From assembly GCA_900472485.1 (NCBI GenBank), contig UCII01000005.1:124001-188000 (forward strand): 64,000 bases of DNA, written 5' to 3'. This DNA comes from Hyphomicrobiales bacterium. GTDB taxonomy: Bacteria; Pseudomonadota; Alphaproteobacteria; Rhizobiales; Rhizobiaceae. Each line of letters opens with the position of its first letter. Positions within the stretch are counted from its first letter, which is position 1. Positions 55,830 through 62,653 of the stretch are shown here, in pieces. The position numbers were made by a program, and so were the translations under genes. A model generated the notes under the pieces. The model worked only from the letters and a program-made list of their open reading frames with translations, ran no database searches and was not told where the DNA came from.

Positions 55830-55859
55830 TTGACAATCGATATGGACGATACGATTAAT
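55830..55859 (+). promoter_or_regulatory. candidate promoter of the Cys-repeat protein gene
   Basis: TTGACA (55830-55835), a perfect -35 box, then ATTAAT at 55854-55859 with 18-nt spacing. The start site would fall near 55866, about 30 bp before the start codon. Confidence 0.55.
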
Positions 55860-55895
55860 AGTTTCGACATTCGTCATAGAGCGGAGGATATGCCA

Positions 55896-56435
55896 ATGAC
55901 AAGTCGTGCCATCCTGTTGATGTCTCTTGCGTCTCTCACAGTTGTAGGCTCGATGGGCCTCGCTTCTTCGGCTTCTGCGCTAACCATGAAAGAGTGCAGC
56001 GCCAAATACCAGGCGGCCAAGACCGCTGGTACCTTGAACGGCCAGAAGTGGAATGACTTCCGCACAACGCAGTGCAGTGCGGACGCCAGCGCCACTACGA
56101 CGACCACCGCTCCCGCAGCCACCGCACCAGCGGCTACGACGCCTGCCAAGCCGGCGAAGACCACTGCGGCAGCCAAGGTCGACGCCAGCGAACCCGATGC
56201 CACCAAGCCGCCGGCAGCAGAACCGGCAAAGCCGACCACGGCTGCTCCGGCTGGTGTAACCTTCCCGGCAAAGGTCGATCCCAAATATGCTACCGAGACG
56301 CCCGGCAAGGGCCGCTTCCACACCTGCGTAGACGCCTATAATGCCGCCAAGACCAGCAATTCGCTCGGCGGCCTGAAGTGGATCCAGAAGGGCGGCGGCT
56401 ACTACAGCCTCTGCAATTCCAAGCTCAAGGGCTGA
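55896..56435 (+). CDS. secreted protein with duplicated Cys motif
   Basis: A 179-residue exported protein of unknown function. A signal peptide (MTSRAILLMSLASLTVVGSM, cleavage near ASA-LT) is followed by two related segments: MKECSAKYQAAKTAGTLNGQ, then KWNDFRTTQCS, and FHTCVDAYNAAKTSNSLGGL, then KWIQKGGGYYSLCNSK. Each has two cysteines, an AK motif and an L-x2-KW motif, so each may close its own disulfide loop. The 75-residue linker is Ala/Pro/Thr/Lys-rich. GGAGG 8 nt before the ATG at 55896 favours this start over ATG 55890. A bidirectional terminator follows. Confidence 0.82.
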   Translation: MTSRAILLMSLASLTVVGSMGLASSASALTMKECSAKYQAAKTAGTLNGQKWNDFRTTQCSADASATTTTTAPAATAPAATTPAKPAKTTAAAKVDASEPDATKPPAAEPAKPTTAAPAGVTFPAKVDPKYATETPGKGRFHTCVDAYNAAKTSNSLGGLKWIQKGGGYYSLCNSKLKG

Positions 56436-56456
56436 TTGCGAAGCTGACGAACTACG

Positions 56457-56483
56457 AAACGGGTGCCTTCGGGCGCCCGTTTT
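56457..56483. terminator. bidirectional terminator between Cys-repeat gene and deformylase-like gene
   Basis: An 11-bp stem (one G-U pair) with a TTCG tetraloop, ending in TTT on the plus strand and in AAA/TTT form on the other. It lies 22 bp after the plus-strand stop and 13 bp before the stop of the convergent deformylase-like gene, so it can serve both. Confidence 0.85.
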
Positions 56484-56495
56484 CTTTTGCTTATA

Positions 56496-57011
56496 TCAAT
56501 CCCGCATCTTCTCCCATTTTTTGACGAGCCGGTCGCGCTTGAGCTTGGAAAGCCGCTGCAGCCAGAAAATGCCGTCCAACTGGTCGATCTCGTGCTGGAT
56601 GCAAATGGCCAGAAAGTCATGCGCCTCCGCTTCATGGGTTTCGCCGGCGACATCCCGATAGCGAAACCGGATCGATTTCGGCCTGACGATCTCCTCCGTC
56701 GCTCCGGGCATCGAAACGCTGCCCTCCATATGCCGCATGGTCTCCGCCGATGACCATAGGATTTCCGGATTGATATAGGTACGCACGCCATCCTCGCGGC
56801 TGAGTTCGATCACAACGACTCGCTTGAGGACGCCGATATGCGCGCCGGTGATGCCGACGCCGGGCGCGGCCCGCATCGTATCCAGCAGGTCGTTGACGAG
56901 CACTCGCAGATCGTCGTCGAAGGCCGTGACGGCAGTGCAGGCGGTTCGTAATAGCGGATTCGGAAAGCGGATGATGGGGCGGGCGGACACGGCACTCTCT
57001 ATGGAGGACAT
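56496..57011 (-). CDS. peptide deformylase-like protein with degenerate active site
   Basis: A 171-residue protein with the peptide deformylase fold but without its active site. Motif I (GxGxAAxQ) reads GVGITGAH, losing the Gln (His58). Motif II (EGCxS) reads EGSVS, with the metal-binding Cys as Ser98. Motif III (HExxH) reads HEIDQ, with the second histidine as Gln144. Two of three metal ligands are therefore gone, so removal of N-formyl groups is unlikely. Genuine deformylase must be encoded elsewhere. ATG 57011 is the best start; TTG 57029 is an alternative. Confidence 0.88.
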   Translation of the reverse strand: MSSIESAVSARPIIRFPNPLLRTACTAVTAFDDDLRVLVNDLLDTMRAAPGVGITGAHIGVLKRVVVIELSREDGVRTYINPEILWSSAETMRHMEGSVSMPGATEEIVRPKSIRFRYRDVAGETHEAEAHDFLAICIQHEIDQLDGIFWLQRLSKLKRDRLVKKWEKMRD

Positions 57012-57410
57012 TGGGTAGGAGGCTGCCAAGATAAGGAGAAGACGACGGCAATGCCACCCCTTAACAGCTGAGCTTCCCTATGAGCTTTTTCCATCATCCA
57101 ATTGTTTTTATCGATTTTAAGTGAACCCAATTCGGGACGTTGGGCGAGCCGGAGGCCTTCCAGTCGAATGATGTCTGCCATTCTATTCCACCATTTCGTA
57201 CTTCCATCGCATTGATTCGCACATCGCATGGCTTAGGCGTCTGCGGTCTTTATGACCATTCCCATCGAATTTTCGGGAAATTTCGCCCTCTCAGGCCTTG
57301 TGAGCCTGCTTTTGTGCTGCACTAGCGGGTCGGGAACTGACTGCAACCCGTGAAAATTGACTATTACGTAAAAGTCAATATTATCATGGGGAGTAGATAG
57401 GGGCGGATTC
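57012..57410. other. intergenic region with MerR promoter and operator
   Basis: 399 bp between the deformylase-like gene and the divergent MerR gene. The right-hand end holds the operator/promoter listed separately. The rest, 57030-57350, contains open frames without ribosome sites or recognisable translation and I see no further gene or repeat. Confidence 0.6.
57357..57384 (+). promoter_or_regulatory. promoter with near-perfect 22-bp palindromic operator of the MerR gene
   Basis: TTGACT (57357-57362) and TATTAT (57379-57384) are separated by 16 nt. Positions 57357-57378 form a 22-bp palindrome, TTGACT..TTACGTAA..AGTCAA, with only the symmetric seventh/sixteenth pair unmatched. It covers the -35 box and the spacer, so the MerR-type protein encoded 27 bp downstream very likely binds here and controls its own gene. 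Confidence 0.82.
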
Positions 57411-57800
57411 TTGGTCGACGGATACTATAGCATAACGGAGCTCACTCGGGAATTCGGCGTTTCGACCCGAACCCTTAGGTTCTATGAGGACGAAGGCCTC
57501 ATTCACCCCGAGCGCAGGGGCCGCACGCGTCTGTTCCGTCCGGCCGACCGGCGTCTCATCATGGAAATCCTGCGCGGCCGCCGCATCGGCTTCACGATCG
57601 CCGAAATTCGCGAAATCATCCAGGTCTACAAGGAGCCTCCGGGTGAAATCGGCCAGCTGAAGCTGCTGATGAAGCGCGTCGATGAAAAGCGCGACGAACT
57701 GCGTCAGAAGCGCAAGGATATCGACGATACGCTGAGCGAACTCGACAATGTCGAAGAGGCTTGTCTCGGCCGGCTGGCCGAAATCGGCGTGGGAACTTGA
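57411..57800 (+). CDS. MerR-family transcriptional regulator
   Basis: A 129-residue regulator. The N-terminal winged helix-turn-helix reads YYSITELTREFGVSTRTLRF, then YEDEGLIHPERRGRTRLFRP, then the family's RLIMEILRGRRIGFTIAEIREII, followed by a long coiled-coil dimerisation helix (LLMKRVDEKRDELRQKRKD). The C-terminal cysteine (EEACLGRL) is single. It is closest in type to the LiuR-like MerR regulators of branched-chain amino acid and acyl-CoA catabolism, but I infer that only from the helix-turn-helix and operator. The TTG at 57411 is the likely start. Confidence 0.88.
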   Translation: MVDGYYSITELTREFGVSTRTLRFYEDEGLIHPERRGRTRLFRPADRRLIMEILRGRRIGFTIAEIREIIQVYKEPPGEIGQLKLLMKRVDEKRDELRQKRKDIDDTLSELDNVEEACLGRLAEIGVGT

Positions 57801-57823
57801 TCCGCTATTAAGCGCTCAGCTTC

Positions 57824-58297
57824 TCAAAGCCAGCGCCGCGTGTGCTTGCAGTAAAATTCGAATTCGCAGCCGAATCGCGAGAGGAGATGCATCTCCTCGC
57901 AGCGGATGACGAGCAAGGTCGTCAAGGCGGCGGCGGCTGCCGCCATGGCCAGGAACCAGAGATTGCCGATCAGAAGACCGAGGCCTGCGGTCAGCAAGGT
58001 ATAGCCGAGATAGGTTGGATTGCGGGTGAAGCGAAAGGGGCCGGAGGTCACGAGATGCGCGCTGCAGCGTTGGGTCAGAATGGTCGTACGGCGTTCCATC
58101 AGTGTCTTGACGGCCCAGACATTCAACGTCACCGCAAAGGCGGTCAAAAGCGCGCCGACCACCCATGAAACCAGCGCCCAGATGAAGGGCAAAGGCAGAG
58201 GATACAACCGCTGCAGAGACAGCGCCGCCATGATGGCGAGGCTATAGAGCAGCGGCGGCCACGGAAAACTCAGCGACTTCGAACGATAGGCATTCAT
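57824..58297 (-). CDS. isoprenylcysteine methyltransferase-like (ICMT/PEMT) membrane protein
   Basis: A 157-residue polytopic protein with an ICMT-type C-terminus: TSGPFRFTRNPTYLGYTLLT, then IRCEEMHLLSRFGCEFEFYC, ending KHTRRWL. These SAM-binding motifs mark isoprenylcysteine carboxyl methyltransferase and phospholipid methyltransferase-like proteins. Bacterial members methylate unknown lipids or small molecules. About four membrane helices precede the motif. It is convergent with the MerR gene. Confidence 0.85.
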   Translation of the reverse strand: MNAYRSKSLSFPWPPLLYSLAIMAALSLQRLYPLPLPFIWALVSWVVGALLTAFAVTLNVWAVKTLMERRTTILTQRCSAHLVTSGPFRFTRNPTYLGYTLLTAGLGLLIGNLWFLAMAAAAAALTTLLVIRCEEMHLLSRFGCEFEFYCKHTRRWL

Positions 58298-58309
58298 AGA
58301 ATAACCCTG

Positions 58310-59299
58310 TCATTGCGCTTCATCCGTGCATTGTATCGCGATTCGGCTTACGCGTTCATCGCTATCTGCTTTGATCGCCCCAGATTCCAATGGTTTGAAG
58401 AGATTTTGAGTCTGCAACTTGTCGAGCGTGCATTGGCAGAAGCTGCGGCACATGGCTTCGCTTCCCGATCGAGTGCATGAGGCCACGCATTGCCTGATAT
58501 AGCCGGCGGTCGCGTCCTGCGGCGGAGCCGGTGCGACCAGTGACAAAAGGTAGACGAGGCCGAAAAGCACCGGCTGATGAAGCAGATAGAAGATCAGGCT
58601 GTGCCGACCGGCGCGGGCGATGAGATTGCGGCCGGGGTCGAATTTCGCCAAAGACTTAAGCCAGCCAAGAGATGTCGCCAATTGCGCCACGCCAAGGCCG
58701 AACAGGAATGGCGTCATCCATGGAAAAAGGGGCACATAGTCATTCGAGCGCTGAATATTTTCCGAAAGCCCCACCCACCAGAGCCAGGGCGCGTCAAAAA
58801 ATGTCGAATGCAGCGATAGGGGCGCAATCATATTGTCGACGACAATGCCGGCGGTAAGCACTATCGCGACGAGAAGTGTGGCAAATGCCGGCAGACGCAG
58901 GAAGAGGAGCCCAATGAGGCTCGCGGCCGCAATGCTGTGGAGGATGCCGAAAAATATCCATTCGTCGCGCATGCCGATGAAGGTGACGAGAGAGATGGCA
59001 GCGGCCGCCGCGACGATCATGCCTAGTCGTCGCCAATAAGAGCGCCAGCGGATTTCCGGCGTATTGGCAAGCACGAGGCTGACCCCTGCCAGGAACAGGA
59101 AAGTGCTGGCGATGACGCGGGCGTAAAGCTTCAGCCAGCCTGTTTCCGCCGTGCCGGAATCGAGATAGCCGAAGAATTCGAAATCCCAGGTGCAGTGATA
59201 GCTTGCCATGGCCAAGAGCGCGACGCCGCGCGCCGTGTCCAGAATGCCGATGCGGGGCGTCTTTTGCGGTGCATCGGCACTCTCGGCGATAGCGACCAT
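58310..59299 (-). CDS. DUF1624 membrane protein with Cys-rich C-terminal tail
   Basis: A 329-residue membrane protein of the DUF1624 family, related to heparan-alpha-glucosaminide N-acetyltransferase (acyltransferase-3-like). The start RIGILDTARGVALLAMASYH with WDFEFFGY is the family hallmark, and about eight helices follow. The last 60 residues are different: a soluble stretch with five cysteines (CVASCTRSGSEAMCRSFCQC) that may form disulfides in the periplasm. Substrate unknown. It is followed 12 bp later by the methyltransferase-like gene on the same strand. Confidence 0.82.
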   Translation of the reverse strand: MVAIAESADAPQKTPRIGILDTARGVALLAMASYHCTWDFEFFGYLDSGTAETGWLKLYARVIASTFLFLAGVSLVLANTPEIRWRSYWRRLGMIVAAAAAISLVTFIGMRDEWIFFGILHSIAAASLIGLLFLRLPAFATLLVAIVLTAGIVVDNMIAPLSLHSTFFDAPWLWWVGLSENIQRSNDYVPLFPWMTPFLFGLGVAQLATSLGWLKSLAKFDPGRNLIARAGRHSLIFYLLHQPVLFGLVYLLSLVAPAPPQDATAGYIRQCVASCTRSGSEAMCRSFCQCTLDKLQTQNLFKPLESGAIKADSDERVSRIAIQCTDEAQ

Positions 59300-59360
59300 T
59301 GGCGGGTCCTTCCAGGCATGAACTCAGATCACGAGCGCCGCTTGAGACGACGCGGGCATG

Positions 59361-60053
59361 TCATGGCACATCGCTATCCATAATGGCCAGACGGGCATCG
59401 GAAAAAAACTGCCGGCGAACCAGCACGATGATGATGAACATGGTCGTGACCATGAAAACGTAAGGGCTTAGAAACCAGCCGAGATAGCCGATCGACAGGA
59501 AGATTGCCCTGAGGCCGGCGTTGAAATTGCGCGCCGCGATAATGTTCATACGCACCACCCGCTCGGCGGCTCTTTCCGCACCCGCGGGATCGAGAAGAGC
59601 GTCCTCGCGCATCGGCAGGGAACCGAAGAGAATGGTGCAATAGTTGAACAGGCGGTAAGCCCAGCCGAACTTGAAGAAGGCATAGCCGAAGAGGCAGGCA
59701 AGCCCGGCCACCTTGATTTCGAAGGCTGTGCGACCACCGTTGAGAATGAAGGGCATATCCGAAAAAAAGGCGTTGATCTTATCTGTGGCGCCAAGAAGTG
59801 CAAAGCAGCTGCCGATGGCGAAGATCGATGTGGAGGCAAAGAAGCCGGTGCCGTTCTGCAGGCCCGAGAGGATCTGTGTATCTATCATTTTCAGGTCGCG
59901 GCGCAGCGAGTTGTAGATCCATTCGCGCCGGCGCGCATTCATCGCCAGCGTCAGGCTTGTGCGATTGAAGAAGCTGGCGCTGCTGGTGATCCAGTTCAGC
60001 GCGACCCAGAGAAAGATGAAGAGGGCGAGGGCGACATAGTCGGCAGTCGTCAT
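59361..60053 (-). CDS. DUF599 family membrane protein
   Basis: A 230-residue DUF599 protein with about four membrane helices. Landmarks are RREWIYNSLRRDLKMIDTQI, LSGLQNGTGFFASTSIFAIG, and the FKFGWAYRLFNYCTILFGSL block. The role is unknown. It lies just upstream of the DUF1624 gene on the same strand and is divergent from sdaA. Confidence 0.88.
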   Translation of the reverse strand: MTTADYVALALFIFLWVALNWITSSASFFNRTSLTLAMNARRREWIYNSLRRDLKMIDTQILSGLQNGTGFFASTSIFAIGSCFALLGATDKINAFFSDMPFILNGGRTAFEIKVAGLACLFGYAFFKFGWAYRLFNYCTILFGSLPMREDALLDPAGAERAAERVVRMNIIAARNFNAGLRAIFLSIGYLGWFLSPYVFMVTTMFIIIVLVRRQFFSDARLAIMDSDVP

Positions 60054-60251
60054 AAAGGGAGATTCTCCAGATCAATCCGGTGTGGACTGTAGCGCAGCGC
60101 GTGGCGCATGCAATGGCCTTCTGTTTGCTTCCCCGAATGCCTATATGTAATGTCGCTGCCATGAAATCCGATGTCGGCAAATCGCCGTGCAAGCTTGCCC
60201 CGATAGCGTAGCCTTGCCGGAAATCGATTTGCCTGGAGGCACCAAAGGTCC

Positions 60252-61661
60252 ATGTTTCTCTCAGTTTTCGATGTGTTCAAGATCGGTGTGGGACCGTCCA
60301 GCTCGCACACGATGGGGCCTATGTCGGCCGCGAATCGCTTCCTCGATCTCGTTCTTTCGAACGAATGGCCACGCCCGTCTTCGAATGTGCATGTAGAGTC
60401 GATCAAGGTCAGCCTGCACGGGTCGCTGGCGCATACGGGTATCGGCCATGGCACGGGCAGGGCGGTTATTCTCGGCCTGATGGGCGAGAGGCCTGATAGC
60501 GTCGATCCCGACCATATGGATGCCATTATCGACGAAGTGGAGCGCAGCGGGCGCATCATGCCACCGGGCCATCCGGCCTATCGGTTCCAGCCCAAGACCG
60601 ACCTCATCTTCGACAAGAAAGTGCCACTGCCCGGTCATGCCAACGGCATGAGCTTCTCCGCCTTCGATAAGGATGAGCGGCTGCTGGTCAAGCGCATATA
60701 TTATTCCGTCGGCGGCGGCTTCGTCGTCACCGATACCGAATTGGAGCAGATGAAGGCCGACCGGAAAAAGCCTGTCCCGGCCGGCGAGCGCGTGCCGTTC
60801 CCCTTTGCCAGCGCTAAGCAGATGCTCGAAATGTCCGAGCGTTCCGGCCTTTCGATTGCGCAGATGAAACGCGCCAATGAAGAGACGCATATGAGCGGCG
60901 AGGAGCTGGATGCCGGCCTCGACCGCATATGGGCGGCCATGAGCAGCTGCATCGATCGCGGCCTCAAGGTCGATGGCATCATGCCAGGCGGCCTGAAGGT
61001 GCGCCGGCGTGCGCGCGCCATCCATGATAAATTGCAGGAAGAGTGGCGCAGCAACCGCATCAATCCGTTGCTCGCCAACGACTGGCTGAGCGTCTACGCC
61101 ATGGCCGTCAATGAAGAGAATGCGGCCGGTGGCCGCGTGGTCACCGCACCGACCAATGGAGCGGCGGGCGTCATCCCGGCAACGATCCGCTATTATCAGC
61201 ATTTCCACGAGGATTGGGATCAGGACGGCATTCGCAACTATCTTCTGACGGCTGCCGCCGTCGGCGGCATCATCAAGCACAATGCCTCGATCTCTGGCGC
61301 AGAAGTCGGCTGTCAGGGCGAGGTGGGCTCGGCGGCCGCGATGGCGGCTGCGGGACTTGCCGCTGTCATGGGGGCGACGCCGGAGCAGATCGAGAATGCT
61401 GCGGAAATCGCACTTGAACATCATCTCGGCATGACCTGTGACCCGATCGCCGGCCTGGTCCAGGTGCCATGCATCGAGCGAAATGCTCTCGGCGCGGTCA
61501 AGGCGGTTACCGCCGCTTCGCTTGCGATCAAGGGCGACGGCCAGCATTTCGTACCGCTCGACGCCTGCATCGAAACCATGCGCCAGACGGGTCATGATAT
61601 GAGCGAGAAATACAAGGAAACCTCCACGGGCGGCCTGGCCGTCAATGTCGTGGAGTGCTGA
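60252..61661 (+). CDS. sdaA: L-serine ammonia-lyase (iron-sulfur)
   Basis: A 469-residue one-chain enzyme converting L-serine to pyruvate and ammonia. The N-terminal domain starts [20 protein letters not shown], the phosphate/serine-binding signature, and [12 protein letters not shown] follows. The catalytic [4Fe-4S] cysteines are in [24 protein letters not shown] and VPCIERN. The cluster could be provided by the suf operon. It is divergent from DUF599 and followed by DUF1489. Confidence 0.96.
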   Translation: MFLSVFDVFKIGVGPSSSHTMGPMSAANRFLDLVLSNEWPRPSSNVHVESIKVSLHGSLAHTGIGHGTGRAVILGLMGERPDSVDPDHMDAIIDEVERSGRIMPPGHPAYRFQPKTDLIFDKKVPLPGHANGMSFSAFDKDERLLVKRIYYSVGGGFVVTDTELEQMKADRKKPVPAGERVPFPFASAKQMLEMSERSGLSIAQMKRANEETHMSGEELDAGLDRIWAAMSSCIDRGLKVDGIMPGGLKVRRRARAIHDKLQEEWRSNRINPLLANDWLSVYAMAVNEENAAGGRVVTAPTNGAAGVIPATIRYYQHFHEDWDQDGIRNYLLTAAAVGGIIKHNASISGAEVGCQGEVGSAAAMAAAGLAAVMGATPEQIENAAEIALEHHLGMTCDPIAGLVQVPCIERNALGAVKAVTAASLAIKGDGQHFVPLDACIETMRQTGHDMSEKYKETSTGGLAVNVVEC

Positions 61662-61719
61662 GTGTGGACGCCTGATCTAAAAGCTTGACGCTGCCGGTCA
61701 AAAGGACTTCAACGGCATT

Positions 61720-62154
61720 ATGGCTTTGCATCTCATTAAATTGTGCGTTGGCGCGGATTCGCTTGATGATCTGCGCGAATGGGTTTCCGAGCGGGCGATG
61801 AACGCCATCGCTGCTGGGCTTGAGCCGCATACAACCCACACGACGCGCATGGTGCCGAAACGGATAGACGAGCTTTTGGACGGCGGCTCGCTTTATTGGG
61901 TGATCAAGGGGCAGGTGCAGGCTCGGCAAAAATTGCTTGGCATCGAGACCTTTACCGACGCTGATGGTATTCAGCGCTGCCGACTTATTCTCGACCCGAG
62001 CGTTGTCGAGACGACAGGGCAGCCGAAGCGGCCATTTCAGGGCTGGCGGTACCTGCCGCAGGACGACGTGCCGCGCGATCTCGACAGTCTCGGCGCGGCA
62101 GCCGAATTGCCCGCCGATCTGCGGCGGGAACTTTCCGAACTCGGGTTGCTTTAG
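61720..62154 (+). CDS. DUF1489 family protein
   Basis: A 144-residue soluble alphaproteobacterial protein of the DUF1489 family: MALHLIKLCVGADSLDDLRE, then THTTRMVPKRIDELLDGGSL, then YWVIKGQVQARQKLLGIETF, then FQGWRYLPQDDVPRDL. Function unknown. The stop codon TAG forms the first bases of a RIME-type repeat, so the repeat abuts the gene without spacer. A TTGAC..GTCAA dyad lies 20 bp before the start. Confidence 0.9.
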   Translation: MALHLIKLCVGADSLDDLREWVSERAMNAIAAGLEPHTTHTTRMVPKRIDELLDGGSLYWVIKGQVQARQKLLGIETFTDADGIQRCRLILDPSVVETTGQPKRPFQGWRYLPQDDVPRDLDSLGAAAELPADLRRELSELGLL

Positions 62155-62256
62155 AGCAATTCCAGGAAAAGTGCGTAGCGGTTTTCCGTCCGGAATTGCG
62201 TGAAAACAAAGAGCTAGAGCGGTTCAGAGATTCTGTGAAAAGCTGAACCGCTTTAG
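62152..62256. repeat. RIME-type palindromic intergenic repeat, copy 2
   Basis: About 105 bp homologous to the copy at 26000-26098. The 5' half contains AGCAATTCCAGGAAAAG and, inverted, CTTTTCC and GGAATTGCG; the 3' half is a hairpin AGCGGTTCAG pairing with CTGAACCGCT. It lies exactly between two convergent genes and supplies the stop codons of both: TAG of the DUF1489 gene at the left, TAA of the small minus-strand gene at the right. The form matches the Rhizobium RIME element. Confidence 0.85.
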
Positions 62257-62528
62257 CGCAGCCGCATCATGATCGGCGCACGGCCGGTCGGGGCGGTGAT
62301 GTGCAGATGAATATGGGCTTCCGGCTGCGAATAGCGCCAGGCGCGAGCGCCGTGGCAAAGTAGAACGCCGATCAAGTCTTTCGTCTTGTTGCGCGAGCGT
62401 GAGCGGCTGAGACCCAGGTCCGCCAGCCGCATCGCTGCCTCATGCAGCGGATGAAGAGCAAAGCCCTTCGGTTTCATCTTGCCCCCGCTATCGAGCGAGA
62501 AACCGGGAAAGTTCTCGTTCATTGCCAT
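62253..62528 (-). CDS. small hypothetical protein
   Basis: A 91-residue basic protein of unknown family: FALHPLHEAAMRLADLGLSR, then SRSRNKTKDLIGVLLCHGAR, then AHIHLHITAPTGRAPIMMRL. The Shine-Dalgarno signal is weak, and ATG 62528 or 62522 could be the start. It ends inside the RIME-type repeat. The Ser/Arg-rich middle could bind nucleic acid, but this is speculation. Confidence 0.6.
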   Translation of the reverse strand: MAMNENFPGFSLDSGGKMKPKGFALHPLHEAAMRLADLGLSRSRSRNKTKDLIGVLLCHGARAWRYSQPEAHIHLHITAPTGRAPIMMRLR

Positions 62529-62653
62529 TTCAAAACCCCGTACACGTTACAAACTCAGGGCCGGCCCGTTTGACAATCGGAACCGGAAGATCAGGGCCAT
62601 AGAAGGCCTGACCAATTTTCACATCATGCGGCGTGAAAACACCCGCCACATGC

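Larger units (their letters stand above)
55308..55895. other. long intergenic region with orphan minus-strand terminator and a promoter
   Basis: 588 bp between the small 51-residue gene and the Cys-repeat protein. It contains one strong minus-strand terminator (55487-55519) and a plus-strand promoter near its right end (55830-55859). The minus-strand open frame at 55568-55870 has no clear ribosome site and its translation looks random, so I do not call it. The terminator may belong to a small RNA, listed separately. Confidence 0.5.

Noticed and set aside
55568..55870. A 100-codon minus-strand frame upstream of the orphan terminator
   Set aside because: No ribosome site and the translation looks random; the terminator is better explained by a small RNA.
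61685..61701. A TTGAC..GTCAA dyad before the DUF1489 gene
   Set aside because: Five-base arms with a seven-base spacer arise often by chance in this DNA; no matching regulator is nearby.
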